This document shows positions 18,936-30,400 of a DNA stretch of 64,000 bases, piece by piece. Source of the DNA: Bacteroidales bacterium (GTDB taxonomy: Bacteria; Bacteroidota; Bacteroidia; Bacteroidales; Marinilabiliaceae); contig QKJP01000048.1 of NCBI GenBank assembly GCA_003249255.1, positions 124,001 through 188,000 on the forward strand. Direction: 5' to 3'. The notes under the pieces were generated by a model that ran no database searches, was not told the origin of the DNA, and was given only the letters and a program-made list of their open reading frames with translations. Each line of letters begins with the position of its first letter. Position 1 is the stretch's first letter. Both the position numbers and the translations under genes were made by a program.

Positions 18936-19811
18936 ATGATTAAAATAGGTAGTTATATATCCATTTTTATCTTTTGGGTCATCAGCTTACTTCCACTACC
19001 GGTTTTGTACCTATTTTCGGATTTCCTATTTCATATCATGAGAATGATTGGATATCGAAGAGATGTAATTAATGAAAACCTCACCTATTCCTTCCCTCAC
19101 AAAACAAAAGAGGAAATTAGAACGATTAGAATAAAATTTTACAAACACTTTTGTGATTTATTAATCGAAATTGTAAAACTTCAAACCATTTCCCAAAAAG
19201 AAATGACAAAACGCGTTACTTTCAAAAATCTGGAATACTTTGAAGATAAATACAATAACGATCAAGACGTTTTAGCAATCTTAGGTCACTATGGCAACTG
19301 GGAATGGGCCACTGCTTTTAACCTTCACACCAAGGCTTTATTATGCAGTGTTTATCGTCCACTAAAAAACAAAGTTTTTGATTCTTACATGCTTAAACTA
19401 AGAAGCCGCTGGGGCAATACGAATTCCCCTATGAAAAAAACACTTAAAGACGTGATTAAGATGCGAAAAGCAAACCAGCGCTTCGTCCTTGGTCTTATTG
19501 CGGATCAATCTCCTGGAAAATTCGAACCACAATACTGGACAAAATTCCTAAACCAAAACACTCCAATTATTATCGGCCCTGAAAAGCTGGCCAAAACAAC
19601 CAAATCTCCTGTTGTTTTTTGTCGAATGGATAAAATTAAACGTGGTCATTACCAAATAACATTTATTCCGGTCACGGACGATATTTCAAAAGAAAGTGAA
19701 TACTCAACAACTGAAAAACACGTTAGACTTCTGGAAGAAGCCATTGTACAATATCCTGAATACTGGCTTTGGTCACACAGACGTTGGAAATATTCCTCTG
19801 AAAGAAACTAA
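18936..19811 (+). CDS. LpxL/HtrB-like lipid A acyltransferase
   Basis: 291 residues with one N-terminal membrane helix (about 5-30) and a lysophospholipid-acyltransferase-like domain. The catalytic HX4E is seen at H118-YGNW-E123 in LAILGHYGNWEW. The enzyme adds secondary acyl chains to lipid A at the cytoplasmic face of the inner membrane. The segment LGLIADQSPG is also typical of the family. It is tightly linked to the IMPase-like gene upstream and 27 bases from the glycosyltransferase downstream. Confidence 0.92.
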   Translation: MIKIGSYISIFIFWVISLLPLPVLYLFSDFLFHIMRMIGYRRDVINENLTYSFPHKTKEEIRTIRIKFYKHFCDLLIEIVKLQTISQKEMTKRVTFKNLEYFEDKYNNDQDVLAILGHYGNWEWATAFNLHTKALLCSVYRPLKNKVFDSYMLKLRSRWGNTNSPMKKTLKDVIKMRKANQRFVLGLIADQSPGKFEPQYWTKFLNQNTPIIIGPEKLAKTTKSPVVFCRMDKIKRGHYQITFIPVTDDISKESEYSTTEKHVRLLEEAIVQYPEYWLWSHRRWKYSSERN

Positions 19812-19838
19812 AAAAAGCTCTATCAACTTTATTAAAAC

Positions 19839-20882
19839 ATGACAAATACAGCTGTTGTTATCCTTAATTGGAACGGGCAAGAACTACTAAAAAAATTTCT
19901 TCCCAAGGTAATTGCTCACTCAAAATTGGATGGCGTAAAAATATATGTAGCTGATAATGCATCAACCGACAACAGCATTGCATTTATTAAAAAACAACAT
20001 CCTGAAGTTGGTATTATACAACTTGACCAAAACTATGGTTTTGCAGGTGGATACAACAAAGCCCTATGCCAAATTGAAGCAGATTATTTTCTGTTGCTAA
20101 ACAGCGATGTTGAACCCAAAGCAAACTGGCTTCCTCCACTTATCAATGCAGTTGAAAAAAATCCAAATCTAGCAGCTTGCATGCCCAAAATACTTGCATA
20201 CGACGAACCTAACAAATTTGAATACGCAGGCGCCGCTGGGGGTTATATTGATTATTTGGGATACCCTTTTTGCAGAGGTAGAATCTTAAATGAAAACGAG
20301 GTTGACAACGGACAATACAACAACCCACTTCCAGTTTTTTGGGCAAGTGGAGCGGCTTTATTCATTCAAAGTAAAATATTTAAAGAGGTTGGAGGATTAG
20401 ACGAATACTTCTTTGCACATATGGAAGAAATCGACCTTTGTTGGCGGATAAAAAACATGGGCTATGACATCGAATGCATTCCTCAAAGTGAAGTACTTCA
20501 TGTGGGAGGCGCTACTCTATCTCAACAACACCCTCAAAAAACGTACTTAAACTTTAGAAACAACCTCTTAATGCTGGTAAAAAACCTTCCCTCTAAGAAG
20601 GTAAAAAGAACTATGCTCCTTAGAATGATCATGGATGGAATTGCTTTCTTCTTCTTTATCCTAAAAGGTGAATTTCACCATGCAGCAGCAGTAATAAAAG
20701 CACACCTTTCATTTTACAAACTACTTCCTCTATTTTTAAAGAAAAGATTTAAACTAAAACCTACTCACAAAAAAATAAACCATGATGAAATATACCCACA
20801 GAGTATCATCATGGCTTTTTATTTAAAAGGTGTCAATCACTTTTCAACGCTAAAACACTTTTCTCTAAAAATAAGGCAATAA
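19839..20882 (+). CDS. Family 2 glycosyltransferase
   Basis: 347 residues. GT-A fold: VVILNWNG (6-13), ADNASTDNS, FAGGYNKAL, metal-binding LLLNSDVEP, and the acceptor-side block EEIDLCWRIKNMGY. The C-terminal part (about 245-275) has a hydrophobic stretch (IAFFFFILKGEF), suggesting membrane association. It resembles rhamnosyltransferase-type enzymes that build cell-surface glycans, but the sugar is unknown. Its last 18 bases overlap the 3' end of murF on the opposite strand. Confidence 0.9.
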   Translation: MTNTAVVILNWNGQELLKKFLPKVIAHSKLDGVKIYVADNASTDNSIAFIKKQHPEVGIIQLDQNYGFAGGYNKALCQIEADYFLLLNSDVEPKANWLPPLINAVEKNPNLAACMPKILAYDEPNKFEYAGAAGGYIDYLGYPFCRGRILNENEVDNGQYNNPLPVFWASGAALFIQSKIFKEVGGLDEYFFAHMEEIDLCWRIKNMGYDIECIPQSEVLHVGGATLSQQHPQKTYLNFRNNLLMLVKNLPSKKVKRTMLLRMIMDGIAFFFFILKGEFHHAAAVIKAHLSFYKLLPLFLKKRFKLKPTHKKINHDEIYPQSIIMAFYLKGVNHFSTLKHFSLKIRQ

Positions 20883-22160
20883 TTTCTCAAGCTGATTACT
20901 TCTAGAACCCTTTATCAAAACATAAGATCCTTTTATAGGCATTTCTTCAAATCTTGAAATTAAGGCTTCTCTATCCATATACAAATGAAATAATTCACCC
21001 AACTCCATATTATCAAATTCACTTCCAAGCAGATAAACCTCTTTAATATTTTTTGATTCAATAAAACGAATCAACTTTTCATGTTCTTCTTTTGAATCCG
21101 CTCCCAATTCTTTCATTCCCCCCAAAACCAAAACCTTATTTTCTCCAGAAAGCAACGAAAAATTTTCGATTGCAGCATGCATACTTGTCGGATTTGCATT
21201 ATACGCATCCATCACTACTTTATTCCATTCTGTTTCAATAAATTGAGATCTATTATTCTGAGGCTCATATCGATTAATTGCGCGATTAATAGATTCTAAA
21301 TCCACATTAAATTGAATTCCTACAGCTATTGCACATAATACATTTTCTAGATTGTAGGAACCGATCAAATTGGTCTTTACCTGATAATATCTTTCACCAT
21401 CAGAAGTCCAATCTACAATCAATTTTGAAGACTGATCATTTACACTTCCCCACACTCGACTTCCAGCAACGCCATATTCGATTCTATTTCGATTATCCTT
21501 TGCCATCTCATTCAGATGCTCATTGCCTGAATTAATAAAAATAATACGATTAGCTTTTTTCAAATAACTGTACATTTCACCTTTGGCCACTTTAACCCCA
21601 TCAAAAGAGCCAAACCCTTCAAGATGAGCTTTTCCTACATTAGTAATCAACCCATAATTAGGTTCGGCAATTTCACAAAGTGTTTCTATTTCACCTAAAT
21701 GATTAGCCCCCATCTCAACCACTCCAATTTCAGTATCTCCGTTAAAACTTAACAATGTTAAGGGAACTCCAATATGATTATTAAAATTACCCACTGTTGC
21801 AGAAACAGAATAACGCTCACTTAAAACCATCGAAACTAACTCTTTAGTGGTAGTCTTTCCATTTGTACCTGTTATAGCAATAATTGGCAATCCCAATTTA
21901 CGTCGGTGAAATTGTGCTAATTCCTGCAAAGTTTTCAACACATCTGAGACATAAAACATTCCTGCCTCACCTTTCAAGGCTTCCTCATCAACCACTGCTA
22001 AGGAAGCTCCATTAGCCAAAACATTTTTGGCATATTGATTCCCATTAAAACGCTCCCCTTTTAATGCGAAAAAAATGGCACCATCCTTACAATTTCTACT
22101 ATCAGTAGAAACACCATTACTTTTCATAAAAAAGCTATACAACTCTTCAATCACACTCAT
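20865..22160 (-). CDS. murF: UDP-MurNAc-tripeptide D-Ala-D-Ala ligase MurF
   Basis: 431 residues. N-terminal UDP-binding domain with STDSR (18-22) and FFALKGERFNG, central ATPase with GTNGKTT (98-104) and EMGANHLGEI, C-terminal domain with DAYNANPTSM and VLGGMKELG. It completes the cytoplasmic peptidoglycan precursor. It follows gldJ in the same direction, separated by a hairpin, an order also known from flavobacterial gldJ loci. It converges on the GT2 gene with an 18-bp overlap. Confidence 0.96.
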   Translation of the reverse strand: MSVIEELYSFFMKSNGVSTDSRNCKDGAIFFALKGERFNGNQYAKNVLANGASLAVVDEEALKGEAGMFYVSDVLKTLQELAQFHRRKLGLPIIAITGTNGKTTTKELVSMVLSERYSVSATVGNFNNHIGVPLTLLSFNGDTEIGVVEMGANHLGEIETLCEIAEPNYGLITNVGKAHLEGFGSFDGVKVAKGEMYSYLKKANRIIFINSGNEHLNEMAKDNRNRIEYGVAGSRVWGSVNDQSSKLIVDWTSDGERYYQVKTNLIGSYNLENVLCAIAVGIQFNVDLESINRAINRYEPQNNRSQFIETEWNKVVMDAYNANPTSMHAAIENFSLLSGENKVLVLGGMKELGADSKEEHEKLIRFIESKNIKEVYLLGSEFDNMELGELFHLYMDREALISRFEEMPIKGSYVLIKGSRSNQLEKLLPYF

Positions 22161-22176
22161 AACTATCCAATAAAAA

Positions 22177-22196
22177 AGGCCGACATTTGCCGACCT
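22177..22196 (-). terminator. Hairpin between gldJ and murF
   Basis: The minus-strand RNA folds AGGTCGGC/GTCGGCCT (two wobble pairs, loop AAAT) followed by TTTTTT. It is 26 bases after the gldJ stop and 17 bases before the murF start, so it may end or thin transcription into murF. Confidence 0.65.
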
Positions 22197-22221
22197 ATTA
22201 TTATTTCATATTTCAAAAACA

Positions 22222-23739
22222 CTATTCTCCTTTAATTGGACTTCCTACTCTTGTCATTGCACATCGGAACCCTAAATCATCTCTACATTCTCTCTCATCC
22301 AGATAACGACGAGCACCAGGACTTAACCAATAAGCTCGGTCTCTCCAACCACCACCTTTGTATACTCTGGTTCTATCTGAAACCAAACTACCTAATGCTG
22401 AATTTGGAGTACCTCCATACATCGTTTTAGTATCTTCTTCAGATCCATTCCAATCAGAACCCGAAACAATATTTGAAGTGCCATCACCATCTAAGTAATT
22501 AATGTTATCAGCTGTACGGTAGTTTTTACGCGACATGATATCTTTATCAGTTTCAGTTCTGTAACGAATTCTACCTAAACTATCTTTCTCAACAACATAA
22601 CCCTCTTCGTCAAGAACTTTTTGTTTAAACACATTACCTCTATAAGGACTATATTCATCTACATCGTCAAATGTCAATGGTCGATAAACATCTGATACCC
22701 ATTCGTTAACATTTCCAGCCATACAATATAACCCATAATCATTAGGCCAATAAGATTTAACATCAACGGTTATATCACCCGCATCATTTAAGTCACCTGC
22801 CATACCCATCATATCACCACGACCTCTTACAAAGTTAGCCATCATACGACCTCGGTCATTTTTACTGGCATTACGAGTAATGTGACCATCCCATGGATAA
22901 ATGCGACGACTTGTCATACGTTCATCATAAGAATTACCAACTAGACCAGAAGCAGCATACTCCCACTCAGCTTCAGTTGGAAGACGATATCTTGGCAATA
23001 ATATACCATCACTCTGACGAACTCGACGCGTATCTTTATTGGGATCTAAATCCTCCATAGGATTCTTACCCCCTATTCCATCATACTGCCCTAAAAGATA
23101 GGCTTCAGTATTAAAGTTATTTTCTCCAACCTGATTAATATCAAATTCAAGAATACCTTCATCAACCATGATCAACTCATTCACACGGTCTGTACGCCAC
23201 TGGCAAAAATCAGAAGCCTGTTCCCAACTTACTCCCACAACAGGATACTCCGCATAAGCTGGATGACGTAAATAATTCTCGACCATCGGCTCGTTATATG
23301 CCAAAGGCCTACGCCACACTAATGTATCTGGTAGAGCTTTTCGATAAACCTCAGGATAATCAACAAAAACTCTCCTAATCCAGAATAAATATTCTCTATA
23401 ATCAACATTACGAACTTCTGTCTCATCCATGTAAAATGACGGAACAGTTACTCGTCGAGGAATATTATTCCACTCATACATTACATCTTGTTCAGTACGC
23501 CCCATAATAAAGGTACCACCTTCAACAAAAACAAGACCAGGACCGGTCTCCTGCTCGTATTCATTTTGATATTCAAAACCTCCAAAATCAGGACTATTAT
23601 ATTCCCAACCCGTTGTAGAGGAAGCATTTTTACCACCACCACTGCTACACGATGACAAAACTGCCATTCCTAAAGCAATAACAGCTAAAAAATAATTGGA
23701 TCTTAGTTTCATAGCGTTTTTATCTTGTATTCTCTTCAT
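22222..23739 (-). CDS. gldJ: Gliding/T9SS lipoprotein GldJ
   Basis: 505 residues. A signal peptide ends in a lipobox with Cys31 (VLSSC), followed by a Ser/Gly-rich linker. The rest is a formylglycine-generating-enzyme-like (SUMF1) domain: FVEGGTFIMGRTEQD, RVTVPSFYMDETEV, RLPTEAEWEYAASG, YCMAGNVNEWVSD and ERECRDDLGFRCA. GldJ and its paralogue GldK are outer-membrane lipoproteins of the type IX secretion machine. Divergent porU/porV and downstream murF match the flavobacterial gldJ locus, which favours GldJ over GldK. A second in-frame ATG at codon 10 could be the real start; both give a signal peptide. Confidence 0.9.
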   Translation of the reverse strand: MKRIQDKNAMKLRSNYFLAVIALGMAVLSSCSSGGGKNASSTTGWEYNSPDFGGFEYQNEYEQETGPGLVFVEGGTFIMGRTEQDVMYEWNNIPRRVTVPSFYMDETEVRNVDYREYLFWIRRVFVDYPEVYRKALPDTLVWRRPLAYNEPMVENYLRHPAYAEYPVVGVSWEQASDFCQWRTDRVNELIMVDEGILEFDINQVGENNFNTEAYLLGQYDGIGGKNPMEDLDPNKDTRRVRQSDGILLPRYRLPTEAEWEYAASGLVGNSYDERMTSRRIYPWDGHITRNASKNDRGRMMANFVRGRGDMMGMAGDLNDAGDITVDVKSYWPNDYGLYCMAGNVNEWVSDVYRPLTFDDVDEYSPYRGNVFKQKVLDEEGYVVEKDSLGRIRYRTETDKDIMSRKNYRTADNINYLDGDGTSNIVSGSDWNGSEEDTKTMYGGTPNSALGSLVSDRTRVYKGGGWRDRAYWLSPGARRYLDERECRDDLGFRCAMTRVGSPIKGE

Positions 23740-24051
23740 CTATTATTCTTTACTTACTTTTATTAATACATTAATAAATGTAGTACAGGTTCAAAAGCAC
23801 GTTCTTATACTACAAAATTAGCAAAAGGTTATAGTATTGGATATTTTTTATTGCGTTTTTTAGTACTTTAAATGATCATCATTCAAAATACTTATCTTTA
23901 CAAACGTTAAAGATACAAAAATCTTGTGTGCAAATTAAGTAATTTTTTTAATACCTGATAAAATACCGCAACACTTTTATCGTTTATTAGGTATAACACT
24001 CCATAAGTTTAAGGCAGATATAGAAACTGTTGGGGAAATTAATGTGAAGAA
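23740..24051. promoter_or_regulatory. Divergent control region between gldJ and porU
   Basis: This 312-bp region has no gene. It holds a perfect inverted repeat TATCTTT (23893-23899), 9 nt, AAAGATA (23909-23915). Each arm reads TATCTTTA outward, one base from the -7 consensus TAnnTTTG, so it may be a back-to-back promoter core or an operator. Nearer gldJ a minus-strand TAATTTTG lies at 23820-23813 and could be its -7 element. Confidence 0.4.
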
Positions 24052-27000
24052 ATGATGAAGTCTTATTTATTTTTAATTATAGCTATTATTCCAAGTTTAA
24101 TATGGGGCGAAACAACCAATTCTCCTTTTAAAAATAAAGTCAATTCAGTATTTGAAAAGGGAAAATGGATAAAAATAGCAGTTACACAAAGTGGCATTCA
24201 TAAGATCCCATACGCTACTTTAAAAGAGTGGGGTTTTTCAGACCCTTCAAAAGTTAATTTATTTGGTAGTGGAGGTAACATGCTACCTGAAGAAATAAGT
24301 AAAACTAAATTTATTGATCCTGAAGAAAACTACATTCTTCATAGTAACAATGCAATCTATTTTTATGCTCAAGGCCCTACACAATGGGAATACAATTCAA
24401 ACTTTGGGATGTTTGTACACCAAATGCATAACTATACCAATAATGCTTATTATTTTTTAACAGATGACCAAGGTGAAGGAAGGCGTATTTCCTCCATCTC
24501 ATCTGACCCAAATTACAATACTATTACTAACGAATATGACAGCTATCAATTTCATGAAAGCAATTTAGAAAACCTCTTAAAGAGTGGTCGGGAATGGTAT
24601 GGTGAATATTTTAAGCAAAACAATTCTACCTTAACCATTAATTTCAACATACCCAATTTGGTTACCTCTGAAAAAATCAAACTAAAGACAAATTTAGTTG
24701 CCAGATCAAATGCAAGTACACGTTTTAATATATATACTAATGATGATTCTTCACCTGTAAAATCCTTTAACATAACCAGTGTTGCTAAATACAATGACAC
24801 TGAAGGCGATTATGCACTGCAGAATAGCGAATATTCGCCAACCTTGTTTTACGGAAAAAAAGGTGACAATTCCATTAAAATTGAATTCACGAAAACTTCG
24901 GATAATTCTGAAGCTTGGTTAAACTACATTTGTATTAATGCCAAACAAACCATCAATTTAGATAACAAATCCCAGCTATCCATTAGAAACATAGACGTTA
25001 CCGGAAGTGGTTTAACAACTCTTTTTCAAGCAGAACTAGGCAATAATCTAGTTTGGGATGTAACATCTCACACAGCTCCCGTTAGCATTGAAAAAATAGT
25101 AAATGGCTTTACGGCAAAGACTGACATATTAAAAGAGTTTGTAATCTTTAACCCCAATGGTAACTTACCTACTCCAGCCTTAATAGGAAACGTAGCAAAT
25201 CAAAACTTAAAAGGAATGAGCACACCTGAAATGCTCATTATCACATATCCTGACTTTATTAAACAAGCAGAAGCCCTTGCAAGTTTGCATTGGGAACATT
25301 CAAAATTGGAAACGGCCATTGTTACATTAGATAAGATTTACAACGAATTCTCATCCGGACAGCCAGACATTACAGCGATAAGGAATTTCAACAAATACCT
25401 TTATGACAAAAACGAAGGCTACAAATTGCTATTATTATTTGGCGATGGCTCCTACCAAAATCATTCTTCCAATAATAAAAGTAAAATCATAACTTACCAA
25501 TCTGAAAATTCAATCGCCTACAACAAATCTTATGTAAGTGATGATTACTTTGGAATTTTAGAAGATCATGAAGGTGTAAGAATCTTAGAAGAAGATCTTG
25601 AAATTGGAATTGGAAGGCTCCCGGCCGATAGCAAAGAAGAAGCTGAAACTCTCGTCAGTAAAATTGAGACTTACCTTCTGTATAATCAAGATGGAAAATG
25701 GAAGTCAGAACTTACTTTTATAGCAGACGACATTGATGTTAAAACTGATAAAAACCATATAATAAATGCAAAAGCACATATTGATTATGTAAAAAATAAT
25801 TACCCTGATTTTGAAATCAATGAAATATTCCTAGATGCATTTCCACAAGTTTCATCAGCGTCTGGTGAAAAATACCCTGAAGTCAATGAAATTATTGCAA
25901 AAACATTGGATGAAGGAACCTTATTAGTAAATTATACCGGACATGGCTCTCCTAGCGGATTAGCTCACGAACAAATTTTAACATTAAACGATATTAATAA
26001 ATGGACAAACTTTAACCGCCTTCCTTTATTCGTAACAGCAACCTGTGAATTTAGTCCGTATGATCATGATGGAGAAAAATCAGCTGGTGAACGGATTCTT
26101 TTATCTCCTCATGGAGGCGGCATTGCAATGTTTACCACCACTCGAATTGCTTGGATTGATGAAAACAAACGAATTAATGATGAATTATTGGAACACTTAT
26201 TTCGTCAACATGAGGATGGAAGTAAATTAACTTTTGGTGAAATCACAAAACACACCAAAAATGAAAGTGGAAAAAACACTGTAAATAACAGACAATTTAC
26301 ACTTTTAGGAGATCCTGCATTGTCATTAGCGTATCCGGAATACAAGGTTAAAACTTCATCCATAAATGATAAAAACTTTGAAAACTTTCAGGATACTTTA
26401 AAAGCCATTAGCTACAATACCATTAAAGGAGAAATCAATAATGAATCTGGTAAATTTAATAATGGTAAAGTTAATGTTATTATTTATGATAAGGAAGTTG
26501 CCATTAACACACTTGGAAATGGTGGTGCTAAATTGTTAGAAGACATCGATAAAGAAAATGCATTTAGTTATAACAGTTTTGAAAACATCATTTATACTGG
26601 TGAAGCAGAACTCAAGCAAGGACAATTTTCTTTTGAATTCATTATTCCTAAAGACATCAGGTACAATATTGGAGAAGGTCGATTGTTTTACTACGCTACA
26701 AGTGAGGAAGGTTACGATGCATTCGGATCTGATGTTGTATTAATTGGTGACATCGCAAATAATTCAATCCTTGACATTACAGGACCAAGTTTAAGCATTG
26801 ATGCAAACGGCAGTTATTTCTCGAATGGTACTAAATTAAACAACAGACCAATACTTTACATTGAATTGGAGGATGAGAATGGGATAAACACAAGTGGCAT
26901 TGGAATTGGACATGACATTACACTTACAATTGATAATGATCGCACTAACGCCATCATTTTAAACAAAGAATACACTACTGCAAAAAACAATTTTAAGAAA

Positions 27001-27429
27001 GGAAGTATCACTTTTCAACTTCCTCAATTAGCAGAAGGTGATCACACTTTGCAACTAAAAGCTTGGGACAACTTTAACAACTCTTCGTCAAAAGAGATTT
27101 ATTTTACAATAGATACTGAAGAGGAATTAGATATATATTATGCGGAACTTTCTTCAACAATTATTAAACCAGGAGAAAGCATTGTTATTGAATTTGAACA
27201 TGATGCACCAAATGCCTATTTGGATGTAACAAGCCGTATTTTTAACCTAAATGGCCAACTTGTTGATGAAAGAACAGACAACTTACCTTCATTAGGAAAC
27301 AGAACAACTCCTCTTGTTTGGAAGCCTAATGCAAATTTGTCGGAAGGCATGTACATTGTTCATTATTTAATTTCAGCAGAAGATGGCCAAACAGGTTACA
27401 TCGCAAAAAAAATTATCATCTCACAATGA
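24052..27429 (+). CDS. porU: T9SS C-terminal signal peptidase PorU, first copy
   Basis: 1125 residues with a Sec signal peptide (about 1-20), an N-terminal propeptide-like region with ESVFEKGKWIKIAVTQSG, and a gingipain-type C25 protease domain (about 400-760). The catalytic His631 (NYTGHGS) and Cys665 (TATCEFS) are intact, followed by GGGIAMFTTTRIAW. Ig-like segments follow, then a C-terminal type IX sorting domain (LNGQLVDE, GMYIVHYLIS, KKIIIS). PorU is the surface sortase that cuts the C-terminal signal from cargo and can attach it to A-LPS. The next gene is a full-length paralogue. Confidence 0.93.
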   Translation: MMKSYLFLIIAIIPSLIWGETTNSPFKNKVNSVFEKGKWIKIAVTQSGIHKIPYATLKEWGFSDPSKVNLFGSGGNMLPEEISKTKFIDPEENYILHSNNAIYFYAQGPTQWEYNSNFGMFVHQMHNYTNNAYYFLTDDQGEGRRISSISSDPNYNTITNEYDSYQFHESNLENLLKSGREWYGEYFKQNNSTLTINFNIPNLVTSEKIKLKTNLVARSNASTRFNIYTNDDSSPVKSFNITSVAKYNDTEGDYALQNSEYSPTLFYGKKGDNSIKIEFTKTSDNSEAWLNYICINAKQTINLDNKSQLSIRNIDVTGSGLTTLFQAELGNNLVWDVTSHTAPVSIEKIVNGFTAKTDILKEFVIFNPNGNLPTPALIGNVANQNLKGMSTPEMLIITYPDFIKQAEALASLHWEHSKLETAIVTLDKIYNEFSSGQPDITAIRNFNKYLYDKNEGYKLLLLFGDGSYQNHSSNNKSKIITYQSENSIAYNKSYVSDDYFGILEDHEGVRILEEDLEIGIGRLPADSKEEAETLVSKIETYLLYNQDGKWKSELTFIADDIDVKTDKNHIINAKAHIDYVKNNYPDFEINEIFLDAFPQVSSASGEKYPEVNEIIAKTLDEGTLLVNYTGHGSPSGLAHEQILTLNDINKWTNFNRLPLFVTATCEFSPYDHDGEKSAGERILLSPHGGGIAMFTTTRIAWIDENKRINDELLEHLFRQHEDGSKLTFGEITKHTKNESGKNTVNNRQFTLLGDPALSLAYPEYKVKTSSINDKNFENFQDTLKAISYNTIKGEINNESGKFNNGKVNVIIYDKEVAINTLGNGGAKLLEDIDKENAFSYNSFENIIYTGEAELKQGQFSFEFIIPKDIRYNIGEGRLFYYATSEEGYDAFGSDVVLIGDIANNSILDITGPSLSIDANGSYFSNGTKLNNRPILYIELEDENGINTSGIGIGHDITLTIDNDRTNAIILNKEYTTAKNNFKKGSITFQLPQLAEGDHTLQLKAWDNFNNSSSKEIYFTIDTEEELDIYYAELSSTIIKPGESIVIEFEHDAPNAYLDVTSRIFNLNGQLVDERTDNLPSLGNRTTPLVWKPNANLSEGMYIVHYLISAEDGQTGYIAKKIIISQ

Positions 27430-27459
27430 TTTCATTATTAACCAACCAGCACTATCACA

Positions 27460-30400
27460 ATGATTAAATATTTGTTTTTAACAATTGTATTCACTTTCCA
27501 ACTTTGCGGCAATTTAACTCAACTGTCTGCAAAAGACCTAATCTCAAATGAATCGGTATTAAGTAATGGTAAGTGGGTCAAAATAAAAGTCGCAAATAAA
27601 GGAATCCAAAAAATACCTTATTCTGCTTTAAAAACATGGGGGTTCAATGACCCGTTACAAGTTAGTATATTTGGCAACGGTGGCGCTATGCTGCCAGTTT
27701 CAATAGCAGATACAAGAGCAACTGACCTTAAAGAAATCAGTACCTGGCATCACAACGATGCGATGTTCTTTTATGCTCCGGGAACAACCCAATGGAAGTA
27801 TGATAAAACGAATGATTTTTTTAAACATGAATTAAACCAGTATTCAAATGCTTCCTATTATTTTTTATCGGATAGTAATGGAAACCAATTAACCATTGAA
27901 TCAATCAATTCAACTGATCAATACACCCAAGAAACTTCCGAATATGACAGTTATCAATTTCTTGAAGAAAACACCTACAATCTATTAAAATCAGGAAAAA
28001 GATGGTTAGGAGATAATTTCAACCAATTTTCAAATGAACGAAATTATTCTTTTGATTTTCCAGATTTAAATATTTCTAAACCTATCACTGCAAAAATTCA
28101 AGTAGCTGCAAGAAGCAGAAAAATAACAACTTTTAACATTAACACAAACGGATCCAGCGATCCAATTCAAATCCTGACTGTTGGAGAAGTTAATTTTAAT
28201 TCTACAACAGATGATTATGCCAAAGATACAAACAAAGTTTTCTCTTTACTATCTGACAAAAATTTAGACATATCAATCAAATACAACTATGGCGAGACAA
28301 CCTCGTTGGGATGGTTAGATTACATCTGTTTAAACGCTAAAGAATATATAAACCTTGCTAATAAAAATCAACTTTCTATAAGAAATAAAGATGTCATTAG
28401 TAATGGCTCAATTACTTTGTTTAAATATAATTTTGAAACATCTCATAAAATTTGGGACATATCTAATTTCACAAATCCCATCAACATCAATCCATTATCA
28501 AATGGTTTTACAGCGCCAACAGAATCATTAAAGGAATTTATTCTTTTTAATACACTAGCTGAATTTCCTCAACCTACATTTGAAGAATTCGTTAACAATC
28601 AAGACATAAAAAACATCTCAATACCGGATATGTTAATTGTATGCCATCCTGATTTTTTAGCACAAGCAGAACGATTGAAACAGCTCCATCATGAACACAC
28701 AGGCTTAGAAAGCACAATATTAACTCCACAAACCATCTATAATGAATTCTCTTCAGGACAAAAGGACCTATGTGCCATAAGAGATTATTGCAAATACCTT
28801 TGGGATAAAGATAAAAAATTCAAATTCTTGTTGCTTTTCGGGGATGGTTCTTACGATAATTTATCCAATGACCAATCTAACACGAATAAAATAATCACTT
28901 ACCAGTCTGATGAATCTTACATTCAGAAATTCTCTTATACAAGTGATGATTTTTTTGGAATATTGGAAGATCATGAAGGTAACAATATCATCGATGAAAC
29001 GGTTGATATTGGGATAGGTCGCTTCCCGGTAAACACAACTGAAGAGGCAAAGAATATAGTTGATAAAATTGAAAGATATCTAACTACCCCTCTTAAACAA
29101 TGGAATACTACTCTTTCGTTTTTTGCAGATGATGAAGACAATAACACACACATAAAACAAGGTGATGGTTTGGCAATTATCAATTCGATTAACCATCCTG
29201 AATTCCAACTTCAGAAAAATTATTTCGACGCCTACCCTAAAGTAACTCTATCTAACGGAATGCATGTTTATCCTGACATTAACAGAAGATTAGAAGAAAC
29301 AGTAAATGATGGTGCACTTATTATCAATTACACAGGACACGGCAGTGAACATTACCTAGCTCATGAAAAAATTGTAAGCACTAATGACATTAATAAATGG
29401 TCTAATTATGACCGACTTCCGATATTCGTTACAGCATCTTGTGAATTTAGCCGTTACGATAACAAGGCAGGAATATCCGCAGGTGAAGCTGTACTATTAA
29501 ATCCCAATGGAGGTGGCATTGCATTATTTACAACTACCCGAGTTGCCTGGGCCACTTCAAACTACTCTTTAAATACAAAGTTTTACAACCACATATTCCT
29601 AAGAGATGACAACGGAAACTACCTTCCTTTTGGTGAAGTTATGCGTCGAACAAAAAATGCTTCAGCTAAAGAAGTAAATACCAGAAATTTCACATTATTA
29701 GGAGATCCGGCTTTAGCTATAGCCGCTCCAAAATACAGAATTGACCGTACCCTCTTAGATGGAGAAAGTGATCATAATCAATGGTCGCCTCTTCAACCAT
29801 TAACAACGCATACTTTTGAAGGAACAATTAATGCTGATGATACCGGTAATGGTTTTACTTCCGGCACCATATATTACAAAGTTTACGACAAAGCTCTAGA
29901 TTTAAAAACATTAGGAAACTCAAGTGCATCTCCCATATATCCATTTCGTGAATTTAAAAGGCTAATTGCCGAAGGGCAGGCTGAAATAATCGATGGTAAA
30001 TATACTTTTGACATTTTTATCCCCAAAAACATAAGTCCGGAAGTTGATTATGGCAGAATCTACTACTTTGCAACCGACAACAATGAAAATGAAGCTTTTG
30101 AAGTTGATTCTATTCCAATTGGGATAATAAACCAGTTTACCGTATCTGACACTCAAGGGCCAGCAATCAGTGCTTCTGTTACTAGATCTGAAAATTCAAA
30201 TCTTATTCTTAACATCAACTTATCTGATGAATCAGGAATAAATTCAACAAATTTAGGTTTAGGCCGAAATATTAGTTTAAGCATCAACGATCAAGAAAAA
30301 CTAATTCTCGACAATTATTTCATCAACTCAAATAATTCGTATCAAAAAGGCACTATTTCTTTCGAGTTACCAGAATTACAAACAGGCGACAATTCATTAA

